A DNA stretch of 14,071 nt from Nanobdellota archaeon (GTDB taxonomy: Archaea; Nanobdellota; Nanobdellia; Pacearchaeales; UBA12030), in contig JAHJTU010000027.1 of NCBI GenBank assembly GCA_018829485.1, forward strand, positions 1-14,071, given 5' to 3'. The position numbers and the translations under genes are program-made. Shown here one piece after another: positions 1 to 5,904 of this stretch. The notes under the pieces were generated by a model that had not been told where the DNA came from, did not search any database, and saw nothing but the letters and a program-made list of their open reading frames with translations. The number at the start of each line of letters is the position of its first letter. Positions within the stretch are counted from its first letter, which is position 1.

Positions 1-285
1 ATTATATCTTCTATTCCAATTTATCTTGCATTTTACTTTATCATTCTCTTGCAAACCTTCTTTATCAAGTTCATGACTTATTCCATCAGGAGTTTTTTTA
101 ACAAAAACCACCTTGTATTCTTGATTATTGCATATGATTGTTCCAGTATCATTAGGTTGTCCACCAGAAGAAGGATAAAATGCTGTTTGATTAAGTATAA
201 TGTATTTGCCTTCAGATTTTACAACTTGTGCTTCAAATTCTTGCAAATAAGAATCATCCAAGTAAAGTGCTTCAAGCTTTTCCAT
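1..285 (-). CDS. alaX: AlaX-type alanyl-tRNA editing protein, N-terminal part (runs off the window)
   Basis: The minus strand is open from an ATG at 283-285 to the window edge (95 codons, no stop). The product begins MEKLEALYLDDSYLQEFEA and contains NQTAFYPSSGGQPNDTG at residues 32-48. This is the conserved N-terminal signature of the AlaX / AlaRS editing-domain family, with the aromatic-Pro-x-x-GGQPxDxG core, followed by the usual W-x-x-R stretch (INWNRRYN) at the edge. Family members are free-standing trans-editing enzymes that hydrolyse Ser- or Gly-tRNA(Ala). The Zn-binding HxxxH and CxxxH motifs would lie beyond the window, so activity and subtype (AlaX-S, -M or -L) cannot be judged. It is divergent from xerA, with a 70-nt shared upstream region. 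Confidence 0.9.
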   Translation of the reverse strand, partial: MEKLEALYLDDSYLQEFEAQVVKSEGKYIILNQTAFYPSSGGQPNDTGTIICNNQEYKVVFVKKTPDGISHELDKEGLQENDKVKCKINWNRRYN

Positions 286-355
286 TTTCTTAATTTTTAA
301 GAAAAATATATATACTTTATATTTTTTTGTTTTATTGGTATAGTGGAAGGAAAGC
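286..355. promoter_or_regulatory. Divergent promoter region between alaX and xerA
   Basis: This 70-nt gap is A/T-only over long stretches. TATATATA at 307-314 is about 25 nt from the alaX ATG (minus strand), which would fit a leaderless alaX transcript. For xerA, TTTATAT near 316-322 could act as the TATA box, followed by the purine-rich GGAAGGAAA just before its ATG at 356, a possible weak Shine-Dalgarno site. The assignments rest on spacing only. Confidence 0.45.
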
Positions 356-1174
356 ATGAAAGAGTATCTTGATAAAATAAAGAATGAACTAAGATTAAGA
401 GGATTTGCTGATAATACAATTGAATCATATGTGTTGCATAATAAAAAGTTCTTTGAATTCATTAATAAAAAACCTTTAGATGTAAGTGAAGATGATATCA
501 AATCATTTCTTTCTTCATTAATTGAAAAAAAACTATCAGCAGCATCTTTGGCACTAGTAAGATCTGCTTTAAAATTCTATTATGAAGAACTTCTTGGAAG
601 AAACATATTCAGAACAATAAAAACACCAAAAAAACAAAGAAAACTTCCAGATGTATTAACAAAAGAAGAAGTTACAAAATTAGTTGATTCTGCAAAACAT
701 AAGAAAAGCAAATTAATAATTTCATTATTATATTCATCAGGATTAAGAGTTAGTGAAGCACTTAATATGAAAATACAAGATATTGATTTGCATGAGAAAG
801 TTGGTTATGTAAGGCAAGGTAAAGGAAAGAAAGACAGAATATTTATTTTATCTGACAAACTTGCTTTAGAATTAGAAGATTACTTGAAAAACAAAAAAAG
901 AGAAGAACATCTTTTTCCAGGAAAAGATGGAAAAATGACATCAAGAAATGTGCAAAAGATGATAAGAAAAACAGCAAAAAGAGCTGGCATTAATAAAAAA
1001 GTAAGCCCACATACATTGCGTCATAGTTATGGAACACATTTACTGGAAAATGGAGTTGACATAAGAAAAATTCAAATTTTATTAGGACATTCTCAATTAA
1101 GCACAACACAATTATACACACAAGTATCAACAGAAGAATTAAAGAAAATAAAAAGTCCTTTTGATGATTTATAA
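356..1174 (+). CDS. xerA: XerA-like tyrosine recombinase
   Basis: This 272-aa protein has the size and layout of archaeal XerA. An N-terminal SAM-like core-binding domain (about residues 1-85) is followed by the catalytic domain. The full catalytic set is visible: R131 in SSGLRVSEAL, K156 in the beta-hairpin QGKGKKDR, H219 and R222 in HTLRHSYGTH, H245 in LGHSQLSTT, and the nucleophile Y254 in TQLYTQVS. It should therefore be active. XerA resolves chromosome dimers at dif; a role in integration or excision of elements cannot be excluded from the sequence alone. No other element-like genes flank it, which favours the housekeeping role. It runs convergently into the DUF5654-like gene, with only 2 nt between the stop codons. 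The T-rich stretch after the stop (about 1182-1194) may end transcription. Confidence 0.92.
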   Translation: MKEYLDKIKNELRLRGFADNTIESYVLHNKKFFEFINKKPLDVSEDDIKSFLSSLIEKKLSAASLALVRSALKFYYEELLGRNIFRTIKTPKKQRKLPDVLTKEEVTKLVDSAKHKKSKLIISLLYSSGLRVSEALNMKIQDIDLHEKVGYVRQGKGKKDRIFILSDKLALELEDYLKNKKREEHLFPGKDGKMTSRNVQKMIRKTAKRAGINKKVSPHTLRHSYGTHLLENGVDIRKIQILLGHSQLSTTQLYTQVSTEELKKIKSPFDDL

Positions 1175-1176
1175 TT

Positions 1177-1554
1177 CTAAGATTCTTTTCTTTTCATAAA
1201 TCTTGTTATTAATATTATTCCAACAACACAAATAAATGTCAAAATAATTGCAGAAATTATTCTTAAACCATAAGCCTGACTTTGAGGTAATCCAGTAAGA
1301 GCAATAAGATAATCAATTCCTCCTGTTATTATATCCTTCCATACTAATCCAATAATTAATGCAAATGCAGCTGTTATTGCAGTTACAGTATTTTTTCTGA
1401 ATTCTATATCAAATTTTTGTGCTTCCTCTTTTACTTTTCCCCTTATCTCTTTTCTTGTTGCCTCAGCTCTTACTTTTAATCCCTCTAATTTTACTTGTTC
1501 CTCTTTTATTTTCTTAAGAAGCTTTTCAGCCCTATGATCTATCTTAACCATCAT
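1177..1554 (-). CDS. Small membrane protein, DUF5654-like
   Basis: This 125-aa protein has a highly charged, probably helical or coiled-coil N-terminal half (residues 5-52, rich in Lys and Glu). Two hydrophobic segments follow (about 57-72, TAITAAFALIIGLVW, and 97-118), with a basic tail KRKES. The order FRKNTVTAITAAFALIIGLVWKD resembles the archaeal DUF5654 family as I remember it, so the family call is tentative. The function is unknown. Two adjacent ATGs (1554 and 1551) can start it; the upstream one is used here. A TATA-like stretch (minus strand, near 1575-1581) is about 24 nt before the ATG, suggesting a leaderless mRNA. It is convergent with xerA and divergent from the nuclease-like gene at 1625. 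Confidence 0.75.
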   Translation of the reverse strand: MMVKIDHRAEKLLKKIKEEQVKLEGLKVRAEATRKEIRGKVKEEAQKFDIEFRKNTVTAITAAFALIIGLVWKDIITGGIDYLIALTGLPQSQAYGLRIISAIILTFICVVGIILITRFMKRKES

Positions 1555-1574
1555 ATTATATTCTATTTTCAGCT

Positions 1575-1600
1575 TAAAAATCTTTTCAGCAAGATTTTTA
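1575..1600. repeat. Perfect inverted repeat, 10-bp arms, 6-bp spacer
   Basis: TAAAAATCTT (1575-1584) and AAGATTTTTA (1591-1600) are exact reverse complements around the 6-bp spacer TTCAGC. Each arm reads AAGATTTTTA outward, a good BRE-plus-TATA sequence. The right arm lies about 27-30 nt before the ATG at 1625 and the left arm about 24 nt before the ATG at 1554. The simplest reading is a pair of symmetric divergent promoters. The arm-spacer geometry also resembles Xer dif sites, and xerA is about 400 bp away; see findings. Confidence 0.6.
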
Positions 1601-1624
1601 TATCATAATTTTCTAAAAACAAAT

Positions 1625-2041
1625 ATGGAATTAATACTCTTAATTTTAGGAATTGTAATTGGATTTATTTTAGCATATTTCTTAATAAATAAAATAGCAG
1701 AAGCAAAAGCAAGAATAACATTACAAAGATGGATTCTTGAAAACAAAGATGGAATAAGAAAAGACACTCTTGATAAGAGTAGAGCAGTATTAAAAGGAAA
1801 AATAGGTGAACAAATTGCTGTTTTATTGCCAGAATTTCCATATATGCCATCAGATGCAAGATTTATAGGAAATCCAATTGACTATATTGTCTTTGATGGA
1901 TATTCAGAAGGCAAAGATATAAATCTCATACTTCTTGATGTAAAGAAAGGAGAGCATGCTAAACTTAATAAGAAGCAGAAAAAAATAAAAGAAGCAGTTG
2001 ATAATAAAAGAATAAGATGGAAAACCCTAAATTTGAAATAA
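1625..2041 (+). CDS. Membrane-anchored endonuclease related to archaeal Holliday junction resolvases (COG4741-like)
   Basis: This 138-aa protein has one N-terminal membrane helix (residues 2-21) followed by a PD-(D/E)xK nuclease-like domain. Visible elements are SRAVLKGKIGEQ (52-63, with E62), FPYMPSDARFIGNPIDYIVFD (from 71, with D86), and LLDVKKG (D105 and K107 in the D-x-K position). A basic QKKIKEAVDNKRIRW segment follows. This order matches the Endonuc_Holl family (Pfam PF10107, COG4741), described as related to archaeal Holliday junction resolvases. The family usually has E-V-K where this protein has D-V-K, still compatible with metal binding. Substrate and role are unproven; the anchor would place the domain at the membrane. 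Its last 25 nt overlap the start of the next gene, so the two are probably cotranscribed and translationally coupled. Confidence 0.82.
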   Translation: MELILLILGIVIGFILAYFLINKIAEAKARITLQRWILENKDGIRKDTLDKSRAVLKGKIGEQIAVLLPEFPYMPSDARFIGNPIDYIVFDGYSEGKDINLILLDVKKGEHAKLNKKQKKIKEAVDNKRIRWKTLNLK

Positions 2042-2391
2042 GCCACATAAATTACTCTGGATTTAATAAGCTTGATAAAAGTGAAATGAAGGAAATAGAG
2101 AATATTGTAAGTAATAATATAAAGCAAATCAAAAGATACACAAATATCATTGCATTAAGGCTGCACTTAAAAATATTGCATGAAAAAAAAGATGCAAAAC
2201 AAATGCCAACACATAAAACAGATGCAACATTAGAAACAGACAAGGGTAATTTCTTTTCAACAACAGAAAATAGAAATCTTTACACTGCATTAAATGATGT
2301 TTTGGAAAACCTTTTAAAACAATTAAAGCATAAACATCCACGTAAGGAAGAGTGGAAAGAATCATATAAAAGTCCAAAAAATAAAACATAA
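2017..2391 (+). CDS. Diverged HPF/RaiA-like ribosome-associated protein
   Basis: This 124-aa basic protein looks like an S30AE (HPF/RaiA/YfiA) fold. A first strand (FEISHINYS, 6-14) is followed by a helix (KSEMKEIENIVSNNIKQIKR, 21-40), a strand (IIALRLHLKILHE, 44-56), a strand pair with THKTDATLETDKG (65-77), and a final helix with NLYTALNDVLENLLKQLKHK (87-106). The ending resembles the family's conserved D/N-LYxAId-x-x-x-d-K-L-x-x-Q-l-x-K-hK helix. Family members bind the 30S decoding region and silence or dimerise ribosomes in slow growth. Sequence identity to bacterial HPF is low, so the call rests on fold pattern and the last helix. It overlaps the nuclease-like gene by 25 nt and precedes the ribosomal protein cluster, a context that fits a ribosome-linked role. 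Confidence 0.65.
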   Translation: MENPKFEISHINYSGFNKLDKSEMKEIENIVSNNIKQIKRYTNIIALRLHLKILHEKKDAKQMPTHKTDATLETDKGNFFSTTENRNLYTALNDVLENLLKQLKHKHPRKEEWKESYKSPKNKT

Positions 2392-2443
2392 TGAAGCTTT
2401 TTAGAAAAAATCTTCGCAAAAACAATTCCTAATAAAGAATAAA

Positions 2444-2701
2444 ATGGCAAAAAGAAAAAAGCAGAGAGTTAGAGAAAAAGGAAAAATCAGACTTAGTCAG
2501 TACTTTCAGAATCTAGAAAAAGGCCAAAAAGTAGCAATAAAACCAGAAGCATCTATTCCATTTCATGCTCCAATGAGATTAAGAGGAAAAGTGGGAATAG
2601 TAGAAGGAAAAAGGGGAAAATCATATATAGTAAAAGTAAAAGCAGGCAATAAAATGAAAACTTTAATTTTGAAACCAATACATCTAATAAAGGTTTCTTA
2701 G
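2444..2701 (+). CDS. rpl21e: Large subunit ribosomal protein eL21 (L21e)
   Basis: This 85-aa protein matches archaeal/eukaryotic L21e. A basic N-terminus with REKGKIRLSQYFQNLEKGQK (10-29) leads to the family pattern KVAIKPEASIPFHAPMRLRGKVG (from 29) and the SH3-like core GKVGIVEGKRGKSYIVKVKAG (48-68), then the ending TLILKPIHLIKV. Archaeal L21e is usually about 95-100 aa; this one is trimmed in the N-terminal basic tail. It begins the eL21-Rpo4-DUF655 group often found in archaea. A TATA-like GCTTTTTAG (2396-2404) sits about 40 nt before the ATG. Confidence 0.95.
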   Translation: MAKRKKQRVREKGKIRLSQYFQNLEKGQKVAIKPEASIPFHAPMRLRGKVGIVEGKRGKSYIVKVKAGNKMKTLILKPIHLIKVS

Positions 2702-2713
2702 TTCTATACACAA

Positions 2714-2722
2714 TATTTAAAA
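2714..2722 (+). promoter_or_regulatory. TATA box candidate for rpoF
   Basis: TATTTAAAA lies about 26 nt before the ATG at 2745, the spacing expected for a leaderless archaeal transcript. It suggests that rpoF and the genes behind it can be transcribed separately from rpl21e. Confidence 0.5.
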
Positions 2723-2744
2723 ATCTCTAAAAATAGGATTTAGA

Positions 2745-3050
2745 ATGATAAAGAACCGTAAACCACTAACATTAACAGAAACTAAAAAACTGCTTGAAAA
2801 GGCAGATAGCGATAGCCCAAAAGTCAAAAAAACTCTGGATTATCTAAAGAAATTTGTCAAGAAAAAATCTAACCCAGAATTAGTGAAAAAGCTTAATGAA
2901 GCAAAAATAGACAAATTAAAGCCAGAACATATTGTCAAGATTGCAGATGTAATACCAGAAACAGCTTCAGAACTTCGCAGCATACTTTCTAGTGAAGTGA
3001 GCCTTGATGCAAATGAAACCGAAAAAATTTTGGAAATCACAAAGAAATAA
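2745..3050 (+). CDS. rpoF: DNA-directed RNA polymerase subunit Rpo4 (RpoF)
   Basis: This 101-aa protein fits archaeal Rpo4/RpoF (eukaryotic Rpb4) in length, position and pattern. LTLTETKKLLEK (8-19) and TLDYLKKFVKKKS (30-42) are followed by the HRDC-like C-terminal part KLNEAKIDKLKPEHIVKIAD (44-63) with VIPETASELRSILSSE (69-84). Rpo4 pairs with Rpo7 to form the polymerase stalk, which helps open-complex formation and binds nascent RNA. Its place between eL21 and DUF655 is the classic archaeal order. The start is fixed by the family alignment and the TATA spacing. The DUF655 gene follows after 5 nt. Confidence 0.92.
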   Translation: MIKNRKPLTLTETKKLLEKADSDSPKVKKTLDYLKKFVKKKSNPELVKKLNEAKIDKLKPEHIVKIADVIPETASELRSILSSEVSLDANETEKILEITKK

Positions 3051-3055
3051 TAAGA

Positions 3056-3592
3056 ATGGAAAAGGAAGAGAAAGCAATAATATTAGATTATCTTCCTCAT
3101 GGCTATTTTGGTCAAGAGAAGAGGATTCCAACAGCGCAAGCCATAGGTACTTCTAATTTTACTTTATTACAATTAGTCCCAAGAAAAGGAGCTACATTCC
3201 AATTAAAAGAAGAAGTTTACATTGGAACAGGAAAAAGAGACAAAGTTAATTACATTCTTGGAAGACTTCCCGGAGATAAGCTTACAGAAACATCAAAAAT
3301 CAATTTAAAGGAATTTGTTAATAATGCAGTTGAGCAACAGCAAAAAAGATTTGTTGATTTCTTTAATAAAGCAGAACCTGTCAATACAAGATTGCATCAA
3401 ATAGAGCTTTTACCAGGATTTGGAAGAAAACACACAGATAGTATTGTTAAAGAAAGAGAAATCAAATCATTTGAATCATTTTCAGAAATGCACGAAAGAA
3501 TTAAAAGCCTTCCTGATGTGAAAAAGGCTATTGAAAAACGTATCTTAGATGAATTAGAAAAACAAGAAAAATACAAACTTTTTGTAAAATAA
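3056..3592 (+). CDS. DUF655 family protein, predicted RNA/DNA-binding (OB-like and helix-hairpin-helix)
   Basis: This 178-aa protein matches archaeal DUF655 (Pfam PF04919). It begins with EKAIILDYLPHGYF (5-18), has an OB-like N-terminal part with VYIGTGKRDKVNYILGRL (54-71), and then a helix-hairpin-helix element, LLPGFGRKHTDSIVKERE (118-135). A helical tail follows (FSEMHERIKSLPDVKKAIEKRILDE, from 142). The family is nearly universal in archaea and lies between rpoF and the rRNA dimethylase gene ksgA. A role in RNA metabolism or translation has been proposed from this context but is not established. Here ksgA is absent behind it and rps13 follows directly (7 nt gap), joining two clusters that are usually separate. 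Confidence 0.9.
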   Translation: MEKEEKAIILDYLPHGYFGQEKRIPTAQAIGTSNFTLLQLVPRKGATFQLKEEVYIGTGKRDKVNYILGRLPGDKLTETSKINLKEFVNNAVEQQQKRFVDFFNKAEPVNTRLHQIELLPGFGRKHTDSIVKEREIKSFESFSEMHERIKSLPDVKKAIEKRILDELEKQEKYKLFVK

Positions 3593-3599
3593 GATAAAA

Positions 3600-4145
3600 A
3601 TGCCAGAACAAACACAAACACCAGAAACAAAACCAGAAGCACCACAAGAAATAAAGCAAAAACCCAAAGAAGAAAAGCAAAAAATCAGAGAAATAGTCAG
3701 AATTCTCAATACAGATATTCCTGGAAATGCAAAAATATATTATGGATTAACAAGAATAAAAGGAATTTCATGGAATCTAAGTAATACAATCTGTTATATT
3801 TTAAAATTAGACAAAAATCAAAAAGTCGGAACATTCACAGATGCAGAAATCAAAAAAATAGAAGATATACTCAAAAATATTGCAAATTATGATATACCAT
3901 CATTCATATTAAACAAACCAAAAACACAAGAAGGAAAACACCAACACTTAGTAGGCACTGATTTAGAATTACAATTAAAAGCAGACATAAGAGATATGAG
4001 GGAAATACAAAGTTACAGAGGTATTAGACATGCTTTAGGATTGCCTGTAAGAGGACAAAGAACAAAAGCACATTTCAGGCATGGAAGAACCTTAGGTGTT
4101 GTTAAGAAAAAAACAAAACAAAAAGTCGGGACAAAAAAAGGCTAA
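3600..4145 (+). CDS. rps13: Small subunit ribosomal protein uS13
   Basis: This 181-aa protein has a uS13 core from about residue 28 (IREIVRILNTDIPGNAKIYY) with the GLTRIKGI helix-turn, DIRDMREIQSYRGIRHALGL (129-148) and the hallmark tail PVRGQRTKAHFRHGRT (149-164). uS13 sits in the 30S head and contacts uL5 and the P-site tRNA. The first ~27 residues (PEQTQTPETKPEAPQEIKQK and more) are a low-complexity Pro/Glu/Lys extension not usual in the family. The next possible in-frame ATG is far inside the core, so the extension is genuine unless a non-ATG start is used. It begins the classic S13-S4-S11-Rpo3 archaeal operon; the uS4 gene follows after 6 nt. Confidence 0.96.
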   Translation: MPEQTQTPETKPEAPQEIKQKPKEEKQKIREIVRILNTDIPGNAKIYYGLTRIKGISWNLSNTICYILKLDKNQKVGTFTDAEIKKIEDILKNIANYDIPSFILNKPKTQEGKHQHLVGTDLELQLKADIRDMREIQSYRGIRHALGLPVRGQRTKAHFRHGRTLGVVKKKTKQKVGTKKG

Positions 4146-4151
4146 GCAAAA

Positions 4152-4655
4152 ATGGGAGATCCAAGAAGATTAAAGAAAAAGTATACTAAACCAAAAGTAA
4201 AGTTTGAGCAATCAAGAATCTTAGAGGAAAAGAAAATTCTTCAAAAGTATGGTTTGAAAAACAAGAAAGAAATATGGAAAGCAGAATATGGAGTTACAAG
4301 AATCAGAAAACTTGCAAAAAAACTTTTAACAGTATCAGAAGAAGAACAGAATAAGTTCCTGGAAAGATTATCTAAACAAGGATTAATACAAGCAAAGTCA
4401 GTAGATGATGTTCTTGAACTTAAAATAGAAAATATTTTAGACAGAAGATTGCAAACAATTGTAGCAAATAAATTTAAAATTCCACTAAGGCAATCAAGAC
4501 AAGCAATTGTTCATGGACATGTTAAAGTAAGTGGTAGAAAAGTAAATATCCCATCATTCATGGTAAACTTGGAATTAGAAAAAACAGTAGAATTTTTAGG
4601 AAAAAATATAATAAAACCAAAGAAAAAAGAACAACAGAAGGTGAAAGAAGAATAA
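4152..4655 (+). CDS. rps4: Small subunit ribosomal protein uS4
   Basis: This 167-aa protein fits archaeal uS4. It starts MGDPRRLKKKYTKPKVKF, and the N-terminal helical domain has YGLKNKKEIWKAE (33-45). The S4 RNA-binding domain (about 93-150) shows ENILDRRLQTIVANKF (93-108), SRQAIVHGHVKVSGRKVNIP (114-133) and a following strand. uS4 is a primary 16S rRNA-binding protein that starts 30S assembly. Archaeal uS4 proteins lack the Zn-ribbon of many bacterial ones, as here. The C-terminal tail is Lys/Glu-rich. The stop is 1 nt before the uS11 ATG, so the two are tightly coupled. Confidence 0.96.
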   Translation: MGDPRRLKKKYTKPKVKFEQSRILEEKKILQKYGLKNKKEIWKAEYGVTRIRKLAKKLLTVSEEEQNKFLERLSKQGLIQAKSVDDVLELKIENILDRRLQTIVANKFKIPLRQSRQAIVHGHVKVSGRKVNIPSFMVNLELEKTVEFLGKNIIKPKKKEQQKVKEE

Positions 4656-4656
4656 A

Positions 4657-5202
4657 ATGGCTGATAAAAATCTTGACCAGAAAAAGGAAATAGAAAAGCT
4701 TCAGAAAGAAATGGCAGCAGAAACTATTGGAAAAGAGGAAGAAGAAAAAACAAAAACAGAAAAAAAAGCAGAGAAAAAACTCATAAAGAAAGCCCAAGAA
4801 GAAAAAGAATATGAATCAAAAGAAATAATTGGAATCGCAAAAATATTCTCAACTTATAATAATACTATAATTCACATAACTGATGTTGCTGGTAATACAA
4901 TTTCAAAAGCATCAGGAGGACAAGTTACTAAATATGATAGATTAAAAGCATCCCCAACAGTAGCAATGTTTGCAGCAAAAAAAGCAGCATTTGAAGCTAA
5001 AGAAAAAGGAATTACTGCATTGCATGTAAGAATAAGGGGAAGAGGCGGACATGAAGGTCCTCATAATCCAGGTCCTGGTTCTCAGGCTGCATTGAAAAGC
5101 TTTGCAAGAGCAGGATTAAGAATTAAAAGCATAACTGATGTTACTCCTGTAGCCCATGGTGGATGCAAATCACCACACGGTAGAAGAGGAAGAAGAGTGT
5201 AA
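4657..5202 (+). CDS. rps11: Small subunit ribosomal protein uS11 with long charged N-terminal extension
   Basis: The uS11 core starts near residue 56 (IIGIAKIFSTYNNTIIHITD) and runs to the end with TKYDRLKASPTVAMFAAKKA (91-110), RIRGRGGHEGPHNPGPGSQA (125-144) and the C-terminal CKSPHGRRGRRV. uS11 sits on the 30S platform by the mRNA exit channel. Archaeal uS11 is usually about 130 aa; this one is 181 aa because of a 50-residue Lys/Glu-rich, probably coiled-coil N-terminal tail. The tail begins right after the uS4 stop with no closer ATG at the core boundary. In-frame ATG codons inside the tail (for example M19) would shorten it only partly. After its stop there is a 62-nt gap before rpoD. Confidence 0.96.
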   Translation: MADKNLDQKKEIEKLQKEMAAETIGKEEEEKTKTEKKAEKKLIKKAQEEKEYESKEIIGIAKIFSTYNNTIIHITDVAGNTISKASGGQVTKYDRLKASPTVAMFAAKKAAFEAKEKGITALHVRIRGRGGHEGPHNPGPGSQAALKSFARAGLRIKSITDVTPVAHGGCKSPHGRRGRRV

Positions 5203-5217
5203 ATATAGAATAATAAG

Positions 5218-5226
5218 TTATAAAAA
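5218..5226 (+). promoter_or_regulatory. TATA box candidate upstream of rpoD
   Basis: TTATAAAAA lies about 43 nt before the rpoD ATG in the 62-nt gap after rps11, allowing a short leader. A second TATA-like CTTATAAAT at 5246-5254 is too close for the family-supported start at 5265. Weak evidence for an internal operon promoter. Confidence 0.35.
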
Positions 5227-5264
5227 ACCAAAAAGTCCTAATAAACTTATAAATGAATTAGAAA

Positions 5265-5864
5265 ATGAAAATACAAGATATGCAAAAGAAAGAAAACAAA
5301 CTTAGTTTCAAGATAATTGATTCTGATATCTCTTTTGTAAATGCTTTAAGAAGAATTGTAATAGAAAGTGTTCCCGTATTAGCAATTGACATAGTAGAAT
5401 TTTCAAAAAATGATTCTGTCTTGTATGATGAAATTATTGCCCATAGATTTGGATTAGTTCCATTAAAAACAGATTTGAAAACATTCAAATTAAGAGAAGA
5501 GTGTTCATGCAATGGAAAAGGGTGTAATAAATGTTCTGTAAAATTAAAATTAAGTGTTAAAGACAGAGAAGTTTTTTCTTCTGACTTAAAATCTAAAGGG
5601 GTTGATATTGTTTATGACATGCCAATAGTCAACTTAATGCCAGAACAAGAATTAGAATTAGTTGCAGAAGCAAAACTTGGTGTTGGAAAAGAACATGTAA
5701 AATTTGTTCCAGGATTAGTTTGGCATACTTATGATACTGAGAACGAAATAACATTCAACATAGAAAGCTGGGGACAAATAGAGCCAAAAGAAATATTCAC
5801 ATCAGCAGTAAATATTTTTGACAAAAAACTTAAAGAATTTGACAAAGCAATATCAAAACTCTAA
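5265..5864 (+). CDS. rpoD: DNA-directed RNA polymerase subunit Rpo3 (RpoD), short form without domain 3
   Basis: This 199-aa protein is the archaeal counterpart of Rpb3/alpha, which dimerises with Rpo11 to seed polymerase assembly. The start MKIQDMQKKENKLSFKI aligns in register with family N-termini. ISFVNALRRIVIESVP (22-37) is the dimerisation helix signature, and HRFGLVPL (60-67) follows. Domain 2 keeps the four-cysteine loop C80-x-C82-x4-C87-x2-C90. After HVKFVPGLVWHTY (144-156) the chain goes straight to the last dimerisation segment ITFNIESWGQIEPKEIF (162-178). Archaeal Rpo3 usually has about 260 aa and a ferredoxin-like third domain at this spot (holding Fe-S clusters in some lineages). 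Here that whole insertion is missing with the frame intact. It is followed by tRNA-Leu in the same direction. Confidence 0.95.
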   Translation: MKIQDMQKKENKLSFKIIDSDISFVNALRRIVIESVPVLAIDIVEFSKNDSVLYDEIIAHRFGLVPLKTDLKTFKLREECSCNGKGCNKCSVKLKLSVKDREVFSSDLKSKGVDIVYDMPIVNLMPEQELELVAEAKLGVGKEHVKFVPGLVWHTYDTENEITFNIESWGQIEPKEIFTSAVNIFDKKLKEFDKAISKL

Positions 5865-5873
5865 ACAAAATCC

Positions 5874-5882
5874 TTTTTAAAT
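5874..5882 (+). promoter_or_regulatory. TATA box candidate for tRNA-Leu / rpl18e unit
   Basis: TTTTTAAAT lies about 27 nt upstream of the mature tRNA 5' end at 5905, just after the rpoD stop. No other promoter can fit between the tRNA and rpl18e (9 nt), so this box probably drives both. Confidence 0.6.
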
Positions 5883-5904
5883 CCCTTCTGTTAATCCCTG
5901 TAAG

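Noticed and set aside
49..300. Plus-strand ORF of 83 codons
   Set aside because: It lies opposite the well-supported alaX frame and has the Phe/Ile/Cys-rich make-up of an antisense shadow.
356..1174. XerA gene as a mark of an integrated element, with tRNA genes as attachment sites
   Set aside because: No tRNA lies next to it, no direct repeats flank it, and the neighbours are ordinary archaeal genes with the same base composition.
1665..2425. Several minus-strand ORFs opposite the nuclease-like and HPF-like genes
   Set aside because: Their hydrophobic, Leu/Phe-rich products mirror A-rich coding sequence on the other strand; no motif or promoter supports them.
5257..5280. Alternative rpoD start at the ATG at 5280, supported by TATA-like CTTATAAAT at 5246
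   Set aside because: The product from 5265 aligns in register with family N-termini to the NALRR helix; starting at M6 would cut the first strand.
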